Positions 10,490-23,879 of a stretch of 64,000 nt of DNA are shown in pieces. The notes beneath the pieces were generated by a model. It saw only the letters and a list, made by a program, of their open reading frames with translations, was not told the DNA's origin and did not search any database. Source of the DNA: Eretmocerus hayati. Its lineage: Eukaryota; Arthropoda; Insecta; Hymenoptera; Aphelinidae. Each line of letters opens with the position of its first letter. Within the stretch, counting starts at the first letter, position 1. The stretch lies in contig CM056744.1 of the NCBI GenBank assembly GCA_029851415.1, forward strand, positions 117,894,838 through 117,958,837. The letters run 5' to 3'. The translations under genes and the position numbers were made by a program.

Positions 10490-13400
10490 ATACAATAGTC
10501 TCTAATGAAGTAAAAATATTTAAAAGCCCAAAAAAATGTTTGTCTTAAAAAATTTTTCATCGCTTGCCAATATTTATGCGACGAATATACACAGGCATTC
10601 TCTTTGATGCGGTTAGTGATTCAGTACCTTTCATCGGGGGTCTCAAATTTAAGCCATTCGAATCAATCAAGCGGTTCAAGCCGCACGTCAAGAATTCTCC
10701 CCGCGCGCGCGACTTGGAGCTTCTCTGCGGTTATATTCCTTCTGCAGTCACTCCAAAGTCAGAAGGGGGAGAAATGTAAAGCCCCGCCTCGAGAGAATGT
10801 ATTTATATATCTGTATATATTTGGAGCTTTGCGATCACCCTCGTTAAAACTTGAAATATTCAGCAATCCCCGCACTACAGTATTCAAATATCGGTCTGAT
10901 CCGATGAAAAAATGTTTTGGATGAGAGATCAACGGGTATTGAAGGATGCTCAATTAATTTGATAAAGATTGTATGTGCAGAAATTTGAGTATCTTTGGAG
11001 TCAAAGTGGATTGAGTTAACTTTTGAAAACTGCGGATTCCTACCGTCGGAATCGATCGCACAACTCCAAAGATCGGATCGGAGGACCTTCCACCAAAATT
11101 TTGCTAGTTTATTCATCATCCATTTTTCATGAAAGGCTCCAGATCAGAATTGTGTGAGCTCACTTTGGTAAAAAATTGAATTCTTGACAATAAACGATAG
11201 AGGATGCATGTGAAAATATGGATGAACAACTCTGGACGTGAAAATCCTGAAACATTACAAGCACCATGACCATTGTATGGGAGAAAAACCTCGACTTTTT
11301 CTCAAGATCAGAACTGTATTGGGTCATTCTTCATTACAAAATAACACGTAGAGAGTGTAAGTACTTGAAAATCATCACCATGCAAGAAATGTTGTAAAAA
11401 TACACTCATTCCTTATGAAAAATGAAGGATAATTACTACAAATGACGATCCGAGTTCTTTATGGCAAGAAAACTTTAAGGCTAAGAGCCATAAATGGGAA
11501 AAATTGACTTACACCTTTCTGGTTCAAAACACACCTCAAGAGATGAACATTCAAATTTACTTCGATCCAGAATACGGACTTGGTCCATTCGGACTCTGAA
11601 CAATTCATTTATCTTGATTCTTATGGATAGAGAATACAATGGCTCAGCATCCTGTAGATGAGACAGTCCTCCGATTTTATCCACAATATCTTAAATGATA
11701 CTGGTAGAGATACTCATATCAATGTTTATTCCATTTCAAAGTGATCCAAATCAATTTAGTCGAGGTATTTCTTATATGACTTCTGAGCCACATCAATCAG
11801 AAGTATCTCAATATCAAAGCCTCCAAAGAGAAAAATAATGGTGCTTTTTATGCTTCTATAGAGATGAGCAAAAGATGAGACATTTCAGTCTGTTGCGATC
11901 ATCTTTGTAGAGTTGCCGAGTCGCTTTGGCTGAATTTACGATGACAGCTTTCAATCTTCGTCCCTCTATTTCTCGTTCGATATTTTTGTCGGTGCTATGC
12001 CACACAGCTGCGACATAAAACTCGGAGAGTATATTATACTTGCTACTAATGCCACCACACATGAGACACGAGACATTAGCATGATCAAAGTGTAAATAAA
12101 CTCTTCGAAATTGCCAAGAGAGATTTCGCAGTACAAACAATCGGATATATCTGATATTTAAGGGGAGATATTTCTTTCAAATATTGAGGGACAAGATACT
12201 CGATTGTGCAAATAAATAGCATAGAATTTGGTACACTGGATCCGATTTGTCTGATGATCTGACTCTGAGCCGTTAGATGATTGATGCTTTAAGCTTATGT
12301 CAATGTATGGATGAATATCTTGTTTGATCGGATGTCGGTGAGCTAAATATTGGATGGATCAGGTGGATTTTTATGCCAAGTGATTCGAGTGTGTAATAGA
12401 AATATCTCGGAGTTGTACACAATGCGTCTGATGGGGAAATTCATGGAAAATGCCATTTCAGCGTCTTGTAGCACAAGCTGAAAGTTTTTATTGTGAATTG
12501 TTCATAGGAATAATCTTCCTTCCAAGTGTCACATCATTTCGGGCATCGAATTTTGATGTTGGATATGGAAAAATGTGTAAAATTGTGAAACGCATGTTCA
12601 GCTATGAAATTGACAGTCTTAAGTGATATTCTCGATTCCATCACTGATTTGCTGGAGCTGGGTTACATCAAAAGTCACTTCCAATTTCGAATTCTGGCGC
12701 CTGTCACCCAAATCTTACTATTCTCCTAATCAGTGACAGACATGAACCACGATATTTTCCAAGTTGTTTTATCAGAGTCTTTTGAAAATTCGATTAAGGG
12801 CATCAAATGTCCGTTTTTTTGAGTAATGTTTCATTACAACCACAATCTGAAGAATTCCTAGGAATTAGATTAGGATTTGAAAGAACTTATCCAAGTTGGG
12901 CTTCGATCCTATGAGCTATTTTTTACCGAGGAAGTGCTCCAACCACCGAGTTACAAGTCCACCATGGTACATACAGGGATGACAAATTGGAGGGGTACCC
13001 CAGATACTGAATTCGTAGATACAAAAGTATTGCTCTTACGGAAATTGGGGGAGGGGGGGGGGAGTTACAGACTGGGACGGGGAGAATATCCAATGAGACA
13101 AATTTTTTGATATAAAAATTAATCGTAGATTTGTTGTGAGTAGAGAGCTATCTTTTGAGTATTTGCTTCCAAAATTTTGGAACAATCAGTCTTTTGATAA
13201 ACACGCAGTTATTGGAATATTTTTGACATGTCGTAAAGAGTCAGCGTGAAGTTCTCAGTAGCATTGACATTTAATTTTACAAGAGAACTGGAATCGAAGG
13301 CTTCAAACTATCACTGAGCCACTGTGCATAGCTCCATCTATTGCATTCTTATTCATTTGCCTTGCAGTGGATCTAGCTTGGGATACAGAAATCATTTTAA

Positions 13401-15464
13401 TCCCATCGGTTAAGGGACGGCTCAGTTGGCAATTTCACCATTCCCAACATGCCGTTTCTCCTGAATTCAGAAGTATCCTCATCTTTTCTTGATTTACTAT
13501 TCTGGTGAGAAATGTAGGAATGATCACGGATAGTTTTGTGTTCAGCTCTTCGTCTCAACGAATATCAACGGGCTAGAGAAAAATATGTTCAAGTTCAGTC
13601 GACGACAAAAACACTCGCAGATACCGGGGTTTCATATCGCAAATAACGGGTAGTGGTTTCAACTAAAAAGTTGCAGATAATACCGAATTCGTGTTGATAT
13701 CGAGGCATACACGTGACTGGAACGATCCCATTCAGAGGGTTAAATCTCATCATCGATTGATATTTATTCATTGGTTTTGTACCCAAAATCTTTGGAAATG
13801 TAAAAATTTTGGTCTGGTATCGCGGAAATGCAACGAGAAAATTCATCGTTTGTGCAAGAATTCACATTATTTGAATGAATCCATCGGTTACGAGTCTACT
13901 TTCATGGATTCGAAAACAAGTGCCATTGAAGGGGTATGAAAAAACTTCTGATGCGCCGATCATTGTTTTACCGTAGCTAATCATCCTAGAATAGTGAATA
14001 AAAGTGGCTCTGAAAAGTATAAATGAATGAGAAGCTGATATCCTTGGAACATTCGTATCTCAATCCTTCTATATTTAATTGAGAATTTTAGGGCTATTCA
14101 AAATTCAAGAACAAAGCATTCTAGGTTCCAAGTGAATGGAATGAGCAACAGAGGGATGTATATCGATGTTTCTGTATATAGTTGAAGTAACAGAGTGCAA
14201 AGCCAAGTTGGTAATGACAGCAATTTTCAAGTCGCGCGAAGCGAACATAAATGTAGTGCTTGCTCTCACGTTGATTGACACTAAAGATTAAAGTTCTCCA
14301 AGTTGGAATTCTACTTTGCTTCACAGAGTCAGAAGACTGAGAGATGCGCGAAAGGAGTAGTAGTAGTAGTAACTATTATTGAGTTGAGTCACGTCGATTT
14401 CTAAGCTTCTCACGCTTGAGCAAAAGCAAAGATTGTATGTAGCTTTACTTTATACTCTGTTTGTCTGTGTGCAAAGCTTTCGGAAATTCTTGGTGATTGT
14501 TTCGGATTTTGATGAAGAAACTTGACGTTCATATTCTCGGAAATCACAAAGTAGACTTGCACCATCTTGGTGAAGTTTTCTGAGTCGAACGTCGATGTGA
14601 TTAAAAGTTGATTTGACTTCCAAAAAGGCCTCGGATTCATCAAAATATCCGTCAAAAATTTCTGATTCATCATTTTCCAATTGGTTATTTTAGACATGAT
14701 GGGGAGAGAGAGGGGCTGAGAAAATTCGCAATGATGAGCGGGAGGAATACACAGTCATGGATTCAACATGGCAAAGAATTTTGGGAGATCTAACTTCTCC
14801 TGTTTTCTGCATGACTCACTTTATAATGTCAATTTTTTACCGACTGCGAGTAATATTTTCTTATTCTTGTGAGAGCCTTCTTGTCCGAGCTGTTGCACGT
14901 ATATGTTTCATAAAATTCTGTGTCTGAAAGAACAAAAAAGTCGATGCAAGAGAAGAAGCTTACCACTTTACACGCATTCCGACATGAATATTCATCAAAA
15001 ACTCTCTGATCATGAATGGAAACAGAATCTGCCTATGATCAAAATTCACACATACTCAATCTCAAAACCATCAAAATTCCCATCAATGTTTACACATAAC
15101 TAACAATTAGTCCACAGAAACGATGTGAATTCACCTATGCATTGATCGCAGAACTAGATGATGATTGATTCAATAAGTAAATGATCAATGATCATCTTTC
15201 CTGATCTCCATCAAATTCTAAAACAACGTACCCCCGACGTAAACCCTTGATTAACTCGGTAAAAAAGACTCGTCCAACTTCCTAACACTAAATCCATCCC
15301 CAAGACCAATATTGTCAATGGCCGATAACCTTCTACGGGGAAACGAAGAAAAGCAAGGTACTGCAATGGTCTTGTACACGTAATACCGTATAGGCAAAGC
15401 AACACAAGCACGAGTGCCAAAGTGCCCAACCGCTAATCGCATCGAGTGTCCGTGCTAAATCTAT
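10488..15464. other. Long AT-rich stretch, no gene seen
   Basis: Nearly 5 kb with only short frames. Simple features are a G-rich run at about 13046-13064 and a TAG trinucleotide tract at about 14358-14372. Nothing here pairs as a long inverted repeat that I could see. It reads as intron or intergenic DNA. Confidence 0.4.
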
Positions 15465-15700
15465 AAAGCAACTTTCGCGCTAGTTTGCGTTAAAGCGTTA
15501 GCTTCGGCACGGCCATTCGGGCCCGTTCGTTCGTTCGTTCGTTCGTTGCTCTCGTTTGGCTTGCTATCCAAACAAATTAAAGGACGACTCTCTAAGCTGT
15601 GTGTATTCACCAGAATTTCGTCGTTGCTATCGGTTAATCCGTTAAGCGATTCTGGCGTTAGTTGGGGTAACATTGGAAAACAATTGTTGTTAGGACTCAC
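15465..15700. other. CpG-rich island with (TTCG)n
   Basis: A compact CpG-rich segment in AT-rich DNA, containing a TTCG tetranucleotide tract at 15524-15547 and, right of it, a complex stretch with CAAATTAAAGG. It could be a regulatory element. No promoter motif decides the point. Confidence 0.35.
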
Positions 15701-16742
15701 TTTGACTTTGATGTAATTCTAGTAGTTGTACTTGGATTATTCATTGGTTGCATTCATAATGATTCCTGGGTAAGAATCCATTCATAGACATTTGATCAAT
15801 TTTGAATCACGATCAGTACGTATCAGTTGTCCAGAGTCAGATTGGAAAATGTAGTGAGTCCATATTTTGGATCTATCGCCACTTTTATCTTCACCTTTCG
15901 AGGCATGTCTAACCAGGAAACTGTCCAAATTAGTTTGTTACTCAGAAATCCTATTTTGGTGAAATGTTCCCCGCCTCGTGAGTGATTTGAGGGATATCGA
16001 AAATATAGATATCGACTTTCGAGATCATTCCTTTGAGTGTTGCATACATCTGATGAAGGTCAGTCAAATCTAATCTCAACTCGCTTAACTCGTTATCATC
16101 ATTGATATTCAGTGAGATCTCACTTTGAACACATCAAATTCCATTGAATTTCAGTGAAAATAGATGAATCCCTACGGACTGTCATTGAAAATAGGGCAAA
16201 CTGATTTTCCATGTGAAAGATTTATCGATGAATTGATATTTGTCGGTGAATTAGAAAATTATTCAGTCTCACTTGCCAGGCTCCGGTGTTCTCCCGAACC
16301 TCATTCTTGCGCAAATTTTAGATCATAAATATTTTTGGAGCAGAATATCAGTTAAATCAGGACAGAACCCATTCCCAACATTTCTAAAATTGACTCATGC
16401 CCATTTTGTTAGATAATTTCAATTTTAAAGTGATTCTTCTGATGGCTCATCAACATTTCAGATAAATCTCAACCTCTAAAATCTCGGGTGAATATTTTGA
16501 AAATTGAAATTGAAATGAGACCGCTCTAATCGTGAGCACTTGAATTTCAAACCTTGAAGCTCCACTAATACCAGTACTGGCTATAACCACTATTTCGACT
16601 GTAGAACTCATCATCACAGAATTCCAGACTGACAATTTTCGTCGTACCTCAAAATTGCCGAGTACACAGAAGCTTGCGTTTAGCAGCTCATAAAAGATGC
16701 GTGCAATGCTATAGAGTGGAAGCTTTCGCGCACATGCTTCCT
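15701..16742. other. No gene seen
   Basis: AT-rich sequence with short frames only. Confidence 0.4.
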
Positions 16743-17214
16743 GCCGAAAATGAACTTTTTTTTTAGATCGATACGCTTGGGGTCGGAAAAGTTAGGTTTC
16801 GACTAGTAGATGTGAAAATTTTTTCGCTGGACGCTGGGAAATGAGATCTTCCGTCCGAGCAAGCGCCGTGAAGGTTTTTTTTAAATAACATGCGTTTAAA
16901 TGGGAAACTGCATAATTTGTACATTTTTCTTCCTTGTTTAGCAGATAACTCTGACGCATCTCAACCTTTTTGTACGTACTTTAGCTCATTTCAAAGCTCT
17001 CTTCAAGACCTTCAAAATGAGCTAAGGTGAGTTTGATTTTGACTAACTGGAGACGAATTATCTTGATTTTTTCCAAGAGAGATTTTTATCGAGGATAACA
17101 AGAAAATTGCACTCTTGGCCTCATAAAGGTAACCGAGGGCATGAAGCTCCACAAAAACGAAGGGGCAGCACGTACACTATCATATTTCGATGTTTTCTCT
17201 GTATTTACACTCAG

Positions 17215-17321
17215 ACAAGCCATTTGATAGCACAGGCACAAGAACTTCCACTAATGTCACAAGAGGACGAAAATCGGAGAGCGTTATTCACCGCGTTAGA
17301 TGATGTTATTATTCGTCGAAT
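17215..17321 (+). CDS. Possible internal exon in loop of foldback E
   Basis: A 107-nt segment has a pyrimidine-rich acceptor ending TTTACACTCAG and a donor GTAAGTATCG. Between them the frame is open and reads a hydrophilic, helix-prone peptide containing SQEDENRRALF and TALDDVIIRR. The left arm of foldback E stops almost exactly at the acceptor AG, so the arm would supply the intron end. I do not recognise the protein. A neighbouring exon has not been found, so this may be a captured gene fragment or chance. Confidence 0.3.
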
Positions 17322-17360
17322 GTAAGTATCGTCAACTTTCTGAGAAGCGGAAACGTAACG

Positions 17361-17418
17361 GCCGATCATTAAAGTTAAGCATTGTCGGGCGCGGTTAGTA
17401 CTTGGATGGATCACCGGC
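17361..17418 (+). pseudogene. 5S rRNA-derived fragment
   Basis: The segment carries AAGTTAAGCA followed by GTCGGGCGCGGTTAGTACTT and GGATGG, which match the middle of animal 5S rRNA (roughly nucleotides 38 to 90) almost base for base. This spans box A, the intermediate element and part of box C of the internal polymerase III promoter. The 5' third and the 3' end of 5S rRNA are missing, so it is not a functional 5S gene. It could be the head of a 5S-derived SINE (SINE3 type) or a 5S pseudogene trapped in foldback E. Confidence 0.8.
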
Positions 17419-17480
17419 CATCTCGGTCTAATAAACTTCGACTTGCTGACTTTCCTGATCGATTAGTTGACACTTACACC

Positions 17481-17777
17481 TCAGCAACGTGAGCGGGAGG
17501 CACGAAATGTTACAATTGCGGTGTTCATGTCTACGAAATGTGGCATGAGCACCGTGAGGGTGGCATGATAAATGTACCGAACTTTCCGGAGCAGGTTTTC
17601 TTCCCTCAGGAGTTCTTCCTCGGTCCACGGGCATGATTCCCGGGCAAATGTGGAGAGAATTAGGTTCAGGGTAAGTGGCTGGATCTCAAACACGCCACGA
17701 TAAAAACACGAAGTGTTAAACTCACGAGATCCGCCCCGGTTGTAATAGTCCATTGGCTGAAGGCGACCGTTGAACAC
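17481..17777 (-). CDS. 98-codon frame of unknown function in foldback E
   Basis: Starts with ATG and ends with TGA. The composition is more balanced than in nearby frames. The middle is acidic and helix-prone (CPWTEEELLREENLLRKV) and is followed by a hydrophobic stretch (TLTVLMPHFVDMNTAIV). A possible acceptor (CGCCTTCAG) lies just before an internal ATG (MDYYNRGG), so the frame could be a last exon. It lies antisense to the 5S-like piece. I recognise no family. Being confined to the loop of a foldback, it may be captured host sequence. Confidence 0.3.
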   Translation of the reverse strand: MFNGRLQPMDYYNRGGSREFNTSCFYRGVFEIQPLTLNLILSTFARESCPWTEEELLREENLLRKVRYIYHATLTVLMPHFVDMNTAIVTFRASRSRC

Positions 17778-18647
17778 ATGGAAAAAATAAAACTACGTGC
17801 TTATTCATCTATATTGAGCTCCGATACTATTAAATCGAGGAGGAAGTATTGAGACCAATTTTCAAACACGACAAAAGTCTATATAAACGATGGACAGTGG
17901 CTTCCCATTATTGCGCCACTTCATCCGTACGAACTCGCTTGTCTCAACTTGTGTACTGAAAATCAGAAAAATGGAGAAAATGTAAAAAAAACTGAAACAA
18001 TACAAAAAAAAGTAACTCTGCCATTGACGGCCCCAAGCCCGTATAAGAAAGGAGGAGGGCCGGATATGATGAAAGATTTTCGATAATTTCGGGATTATTG
18101 CTGGATTTTCTGCGCGGGCTTATATAGTGAATGTGCTTTGGAATGGCGTTTGTGAGTGTAAATACAGAGAAAACATCCGGAAATCATAGTGTACGTGCTG
18201 CCCCTTCGTTTTTGTGGAGCTTCATGCCCTCGGTTACCTTTATGAGGCCAAGAGTGCAATTTTCTTGTTATTCTCGATAAAAATCTCTCTTGGAAAAAAT
18301 CAAGATAACTCGTCTCCAGTTAGTCAAAATCAAACTCACCTTAGCTCATTTTGAAGGTCTTGAAGAGAGCTTTGAAATGAGCTAAAGTACGTACAAAAAG
18401 GTTGAGATGCGTCAGAGTTATCTGCTAAACAAGGAAGAAAAATGTACAAATTATGCAGTTTCCCATTTAAACGCATGTTATTTAAAAAAAACCTTCACGG
18501 CTCTTGCTCGGACGGAAGATCTCATTTCCCAGCGTCCAGCGAAAAAATTTTCACATCTACTAGTCGAAACCTAACTTTTCCGACCCCAAGCGTATCGATC
18601 TAAAAAAAAAGTTCATTTTCGGCCCACCCTAACGTACATACACACAC

Positions 18648-18651
<4 letters not shown>

Positions 18652-18695
<44 letters not shown>
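18652..18695. repeat. (CA)n microsatellite
   Basis: A CA dinucleotide run of about 44 bp directly outside the right end of foldback E. Confidence 0.95.
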
Positions 18696-18697
<2 letters not shown>

Positions 18698-18799
18698 ATA
18701 TGGGGTTTGAAGTGGTTGAAGGATAGGGGTATAAGCGTGGTGTGCCACCTCGTATAGAGTACATATAGCACCGGGTGGCGCTTAAATTTCTGGATGAAA

Positions 18800-19190
18800 G
18801 CGCCCTTATTATCGCAATTACTCCCCCGCCGCGTCTCGCCCGGTGCATGAGAGGGTGAGTAGTGAGACCCCAGGCCCGAGCAAGAGAGTTTCAGTTGCGA
18901 GAAGAGAAACTTATAACTCGCGCGCGAAAATTACTACCCCGTACCGCACGTTGGCTTTTCCGGACGACCCCCTTTTTCATATCTGTGTGTAGAACTTTGG
19001 TTAGTTTGTGTAAGTATGTGAAATTGGGACTGTAAATGCGAAGGAGGTTTTCGAAATACGGGGGAAAAATTTTAACGACCGCTCACGACTTGCTCGTTAA
19101 TGAGGCCAAATTAGATGGGGAGTATCAGATGGGCGGCGTGGCTGCTGCTGTGGGACATCCTGTAATTTGAGATAAATTAGAACGAGAACG
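18800..19190. other. CpG-rich segment, possible regulatory DNA
   Basis: Contains GCGCGCGAAAA, several CGCC/CGTC blocks and a complex stretch around 19080-19150 with CTCGTTAATGAGG and AAATTAGATGG. It stands out against AT-rich flanks. I see no TATA or initiator in a convincing arrangement. Confidence 0.3.
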
Positions 19191-20002
19191 AGTTCACATG
19201 GAATTATTCATTACATTTCTTTTTTTTTTTGAAAATGTAGGATGGGAGGTTCTGTGGGTAACGATTCCAATCGGGATGATGGGAAAATGTCAGGGAGACC
19301 ATCAACTCGAGTATCAAGTCTAGTTGGGTAAAAGTGAGTCTGGTAGAGATATCTTTATGTAGGTCGAGAAGTTGATCGACCGTTTCTGGGAAAATCTGAT
19401 CCAGCTTTGAGACTTCCATGTATAATTCGTGACAAATTTTGTGGTCCGAAGAAAATCAAGTGGCTGAGTAAAAAAAGTATTCGATTCGGGGAATTCCGTT
19501 CCGGAAATCACGAGTTGGGTAGAAAATATCATGTTGAATGAGGTGAACTGCGCTGTACTCGATGTTATTCCTTGAACACTAACTTTGAATTGTCATTATT
19601 TCCGAGCACATACTTACAACGTAACCGCGAATGTGATATTGATCGTTGAGAAAGATGTGTAGCCAAATTGAAAACAATTTGTTTCTATTATGTTGAGAAA
19701 ATCACCACAAAATTGATAAGAAGACTTTGGATTCCAAGTAGTGGTGGATAGTTGTCGTTAATTTGTCATTTTTCGAGCTAAGCCTTTATGAAATTCATTC
19801 GATCAACACCGCATGAAGTTCAACGACTTGATCAAAGTTGTACCGAACCACCATGTTCATTTTGGCTTGAAGGTTTTTACAGTTCATAGGCGGAATTGAA
19901 TTGGGAATAGTTAAACTGTATTTTGTCGATGGACGAAGAATTCTATATTTGAATTAAATTATCATTCGATCGATGTGATCGATCTTGACTTTTTTGCTCG
20001 CA
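19191..20002. other. No gene seen
   Basis: AT-rich sequence with short frames only. Confidence 0.4.
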
Positions 20003-20392
20003 GGAATTTCAAATGATGTGAATTTTTGTAATTTGGCCTTTGCGAGCTAATTAATCAGCAGATCGGCTGATTTTACATAGCTTTATATCAGATTACTCCA
20101 ATTCGAACTGTGTAGCTTCAAGGCACTTCTAATACGAGGTTAGGATTTGAAGGGTTTTGATAGAAAGTAGTCTGTTGAGGTATTAGATCTGTCGAGGAAA
20201 GGCAAACGTACCAACTCAAAGCGTAGAATCAAACTCTTTCGTATGTTCTCATTTCAAATTATTCCTTTCGATCAAAATCCTTCAAGTTGCAACCTCGCAT
20301 CTAGAGGGGCCTTGTGGGTACATGGTTCGAATCGAAGTAATCCGATATCGAGCTAAAGGGCCGAATTACAAAAATTCACATCATGAGAATTC
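20003..20392. repeat. Foldback element F
   Basis: The left arm (about 20003-20168) pairs with about 20264-20392; the clearest match is ATGATGTGAATTTTTGTAAT against ATTACAAAAATTCACATCAT. The left arm has about 35 extra bases. The loop is about 95 bp. The right arm contains GGTTCGAATC at 20324-20333, which looks like a tRNA B box, but no tRNA fold surrounds it. Confidence 0.8.
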
Positions 20393-22856
20393 TATACTTC
20401 AAAGTGCAAACACTAATTCGTTATGACAAAATTCTCATGGAACAGTTTTATAGGCCGTGGATTAGGTCACGTATTTTGCTATCTAGGATTTGTTGGAGAA
20501 ATATTTTGGGGCACAATTTTTTAATTATGACATTTAAGAGCATGCTATGATTGATCAAAACCCTCTGCGTTTGGAATCGTTGAAATCATCAGGATACCAC
20601 TTTAATTTTTCTTTACTCACTCCTTTCATCAGTTGTCTCTTCCATAAGTGGGATATTCCTTCATAGCATGATTGAGAGAGATCAAAATCCTGTTGGATGT
20701 TGAAATATTTTGTAAAATTGCATATGAAAACTCATAGTCTTACCTCGGTGTGAGCGGTTGAAAGAATTCCATTCTTTGGAAAATTTTTCGATTCATTCAA
20801 ATTTTTTTCGCCCACTTGATTCATCATTGGGTTATGGCTTTCAACACAGTGATTGACGTATCAGGAGCGAAATCCATGGTATCACGCGAAGATTTGCTTT
20901 AAATCTATCACTATTGGGAGGAAAACAGTTTGATGAACCAAATCACAGTGGTAACACATTTCGAGACAACCAAAAAACCTCCCATTATCGATTATCTTCG
21001 TCACCCGAGGAGAATCGAAAACAGGAAAATTAAAAAGTGAATTTTGAATTGCACACAACGTCACTAGATTATCCATGCGCACCAGAACGGATTGACTTGG
21101 ATATTTTACTATTAACCTCAAAACGAGCACACACAGTTCAGCACAAATACATAAAAGACTCACTTACCTCGTATCCAAAACCATTCCCGAAAACTTGTAC
21201 TACATTACAGGATATAGGTACACATTAGACATACCGAGGCATGGAGAAGAAGCGGAACAGGAAGAAGTACAAAACGATAGATGCAGAAAAAAGAGAGAGA
21301 GAGGAGTATAACGATAACAATAGGGTTGTTTTTATGCGCCACGTTTTAAGCCTTTACTGATGCTGAGCGGCTGCTCTCTTTTATCCTTACAGCCAAACCT
21401 TTAGGCATTAACCCCATATGTATGTATGTATGTATACTCATAGAGTAGTCCTTACATACAAAAGTAAAAGTCACTATATATACTTACTTTTGTACATGGC
21501 GCATCGCGTCTATACTCCTTAATCGTTCTTTGCTCAGAGTAAGTCTCCAAGCGAAGCCCGGTTCAGCTCGTTTTTCTTCCTCCCCGGGCGACATTTTCTG
21601 TATAGTATCTCTTATACTTCTCTTCTTCCACACTTTCCTCCCCTTTCATTAAAAAACTCACGACCCAGTTCTTCTTCCCTGACAACGTATGCCTCACACA
21701 CACACATATATATATATATATTTTTCGTACATGTAACGTGTTTCCCGCGTAATTCTTCCACTTCTCATATATATACTTCCACTTCTCATATATACTCATA
21801 TGTAGCCTGGGTATAGGTATATATTCATTCTAGGTTATGTATTTCTACTTTCTCGGGAAATTGCTGTACCCCACAGTTATACACCGTACTTATCTAGTAT
21901 AGAAGCTGGAATTACTATTTTGAATTTGAACGTGATATGGTAGAAATGTTTTATATTCTTAAAATACTATAGGTTTGAAAATTATTTCGATAAATGCGAA
22001 TTCCGATTTCTAGCGTATAAATAGTACAATAGAGCTTGGGCTGGTTTAGTTATGTGTATAGGTACTAAAATTGGCTCATATTCGTTATTGCCGATAATTA
22101 GTCGTATATGTACGCAATTGGTACGGCTCTGTGTCCGTGAATCTATGCAAATTGCAATTTGCTGCTCTGTCTCTCTTTGGTGTGTGTTGCTGTGCAGGAA
22201 ATATGAATTTTACCCGATAAATGCTGTATATTTCGTGAGGTTGTGTGCAGCTCGCATCAATTTCTCTGTGGAATTCTTCTTCTCTTGGTTATGGTCTATT
22301 CCGTTCTGTGAGCTATACACCGTGGATTTCATGGAAATTTTCTGCTTTTAGAAGAAATGGTGTATATAGAAAATCGAGCAGCCGTGTCCTGGATAATTTC
22401 ACTTTGTTCTCAAATTAATGCCCAGCTGAACTGTACAGAAAGAGAGAGGGGGGATCCTTTGATCCGAAATTCAATGTCTCTCGTTTTCTTTCTTGACTGT
22501 ATCTATATAACGCTTCTGGTATACTCTTTTATCTTATATTCTTCTGTTTCTCATTTCCTTGCCGTTGCGATGGAACTATGGGCGCAATGCCAATATAGAT
22601 TCGTTAAAGTGGTTCAGAATTTGCTATTCATGATTCATTACTGTGAGATGGAAATTTTGTGGGAAGTAGTTGTGTGGTGATGGATTCGTGGTCAAATAGA
22701 TACTCGTACGATAGATTGAATTAGCGAATATCGTTCTAGAGGTGCGGATTGAGGCTATTTTTTAGAACAGTCGATCCATAAAGTATTGGTTTCTGTATAA
22801 GTCATGATTTGACAGATTGGGGGGAGAATGTTGGTAACTGTTTTTCATGAACTCAA
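20393..22856. other. AT-rich stretch with microsatellites
   Basis: No gene is seen. There are ATGT tetranucleotide repeats at about 21418-21436, a TA tract at about 21706-21721 and a short duplicated CTTCCACTTCTCATATATA unit at about 21755-21795. A complex patch with TTTATGCGCC at about 21330 could be regulatory. Confidence 0.4.
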
Positions 22857-23410
22857 GTAGAAATTAGTGCCTCGTCATCATAAATGAAATCGTTCTCGGC
22901 TGAACTGTGTGGTCATATATGTATGATTACCTACGCTGCAAATCCCAATCTGTAAAAACTGAATGGAAAACTGTTCCTTGGAACAAATTCCGTTGAATGA
23001 TGCTCGGATGCAGTTTCATTGCTAAATCTACGATTTGAATCTGTGAAGTTTACAATATTCAAACTATTAAGTGACAGCTTTCCAAGTTGATAAAATCCAT
23101 TGAGTCTGCATACTTTGCCGTAAGTACACAGAGGCATCGCTTATATTATGATCGTAAGGCATTGTGGGTAAATATAAAACTCTTTCCTATTTCGGATAGA
23201 GACCTGGCAGTTTGAGACACGAACGCCCTTACTCCAAGATTCTTGTAGGACAAAAAATTTCGAGTCGACAACAAAATTCAAATTCCCCAATTTCTCAACA
23301 TGAATGCGTATGAATGAGTATGCACACCTATGACGACCTATGACTCAATTCTCATGATCATAGGATGTAATATATGATCATAATTCATCTGGGAACGTAT
23401 TTTTGAATGC
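22857..23410. repeat. Foldback element G1 (decayed)
   Basis: A diverged relative of the element at 27104-27520. The left arm contains AGTGCCTCGTCATCATA and GGCTGAACTGTG; the right arm contains TATATGATCATAATTCATC and GGGAACG. Arms are heavily mutated and the right terminus is lost. Confidence 0.65.
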
Positions 23411-23879
23411 ATTGTATACCCTCTTTTGAGATGCGACCAATTCGGCCTAATCAACAAAATGATACATTAGTAGAAGCCAATCCACATCATTCGCACTCGG
23501 AGGTGGTAACTTGATCATAATACAGCTGCAATCATTGTCAGGGTTGATTGAGGAACGCCTTTATAACTTTGGAACGCTTTTAAAGAAATGGACTTGTGGA
23601 ATTATGTCAGTCGTAGTTACTCAGGTTGAGATTTCGCAAGCGGGTGACATTGACCGAACCTCATCAACTTGTATAATTAGTGAAATCTAATAACCTGAAA
23701 CTGAGAGGAACTCACATACATCCAGTAATATTCGAGGGGATTTATTATGAAATAATCTAAGCAGTATTCGCTACCCACTAGAAGACACTTCTCCGCATCT
23801 TTCAATAAATCATGACAATAAAATGATAGTCTGATTCCAACGCGCTAGCGATGGCCGACACTCATTCTCGCTCTTTTTG
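23411..23879. other. No gene seen
   Basis: AT-rich sequence with short frames only. Confidence 0.4.

Larger units (their letters stand above)
16743..18623. mobile_element. Foldback element E with gene-like and 5S-like loop
   Basis: The arms 16743-17213 and 18153-18623 are near-identical reverse complements of 471 bp each, ending GCCGAAAATGAAC on the left and GTTCATTTTCGGC on the right. The high identity suggests a recent insertion or conversion. Each arm itself contains a hairpin around AGCTCATTT/AAATGAGCT. The 939-bp loop is unusual: it holds an exon-like piece, a 5S rRNA-derived piece and a 98-codon minus-strand frame. No transposase and no clear target-site duplication are seen. Confidence 0.88.

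Noticed and set aside
17361..17418. Functional 5S rRNA gene
   Set aside because: Only the central part matches; both ends are missing.
20324..20333. tRNA gene suggested by GGTTCGAATC
   Set aside because: No cloverleaf can be built around it; it is part of the pairing arm of foldback F.
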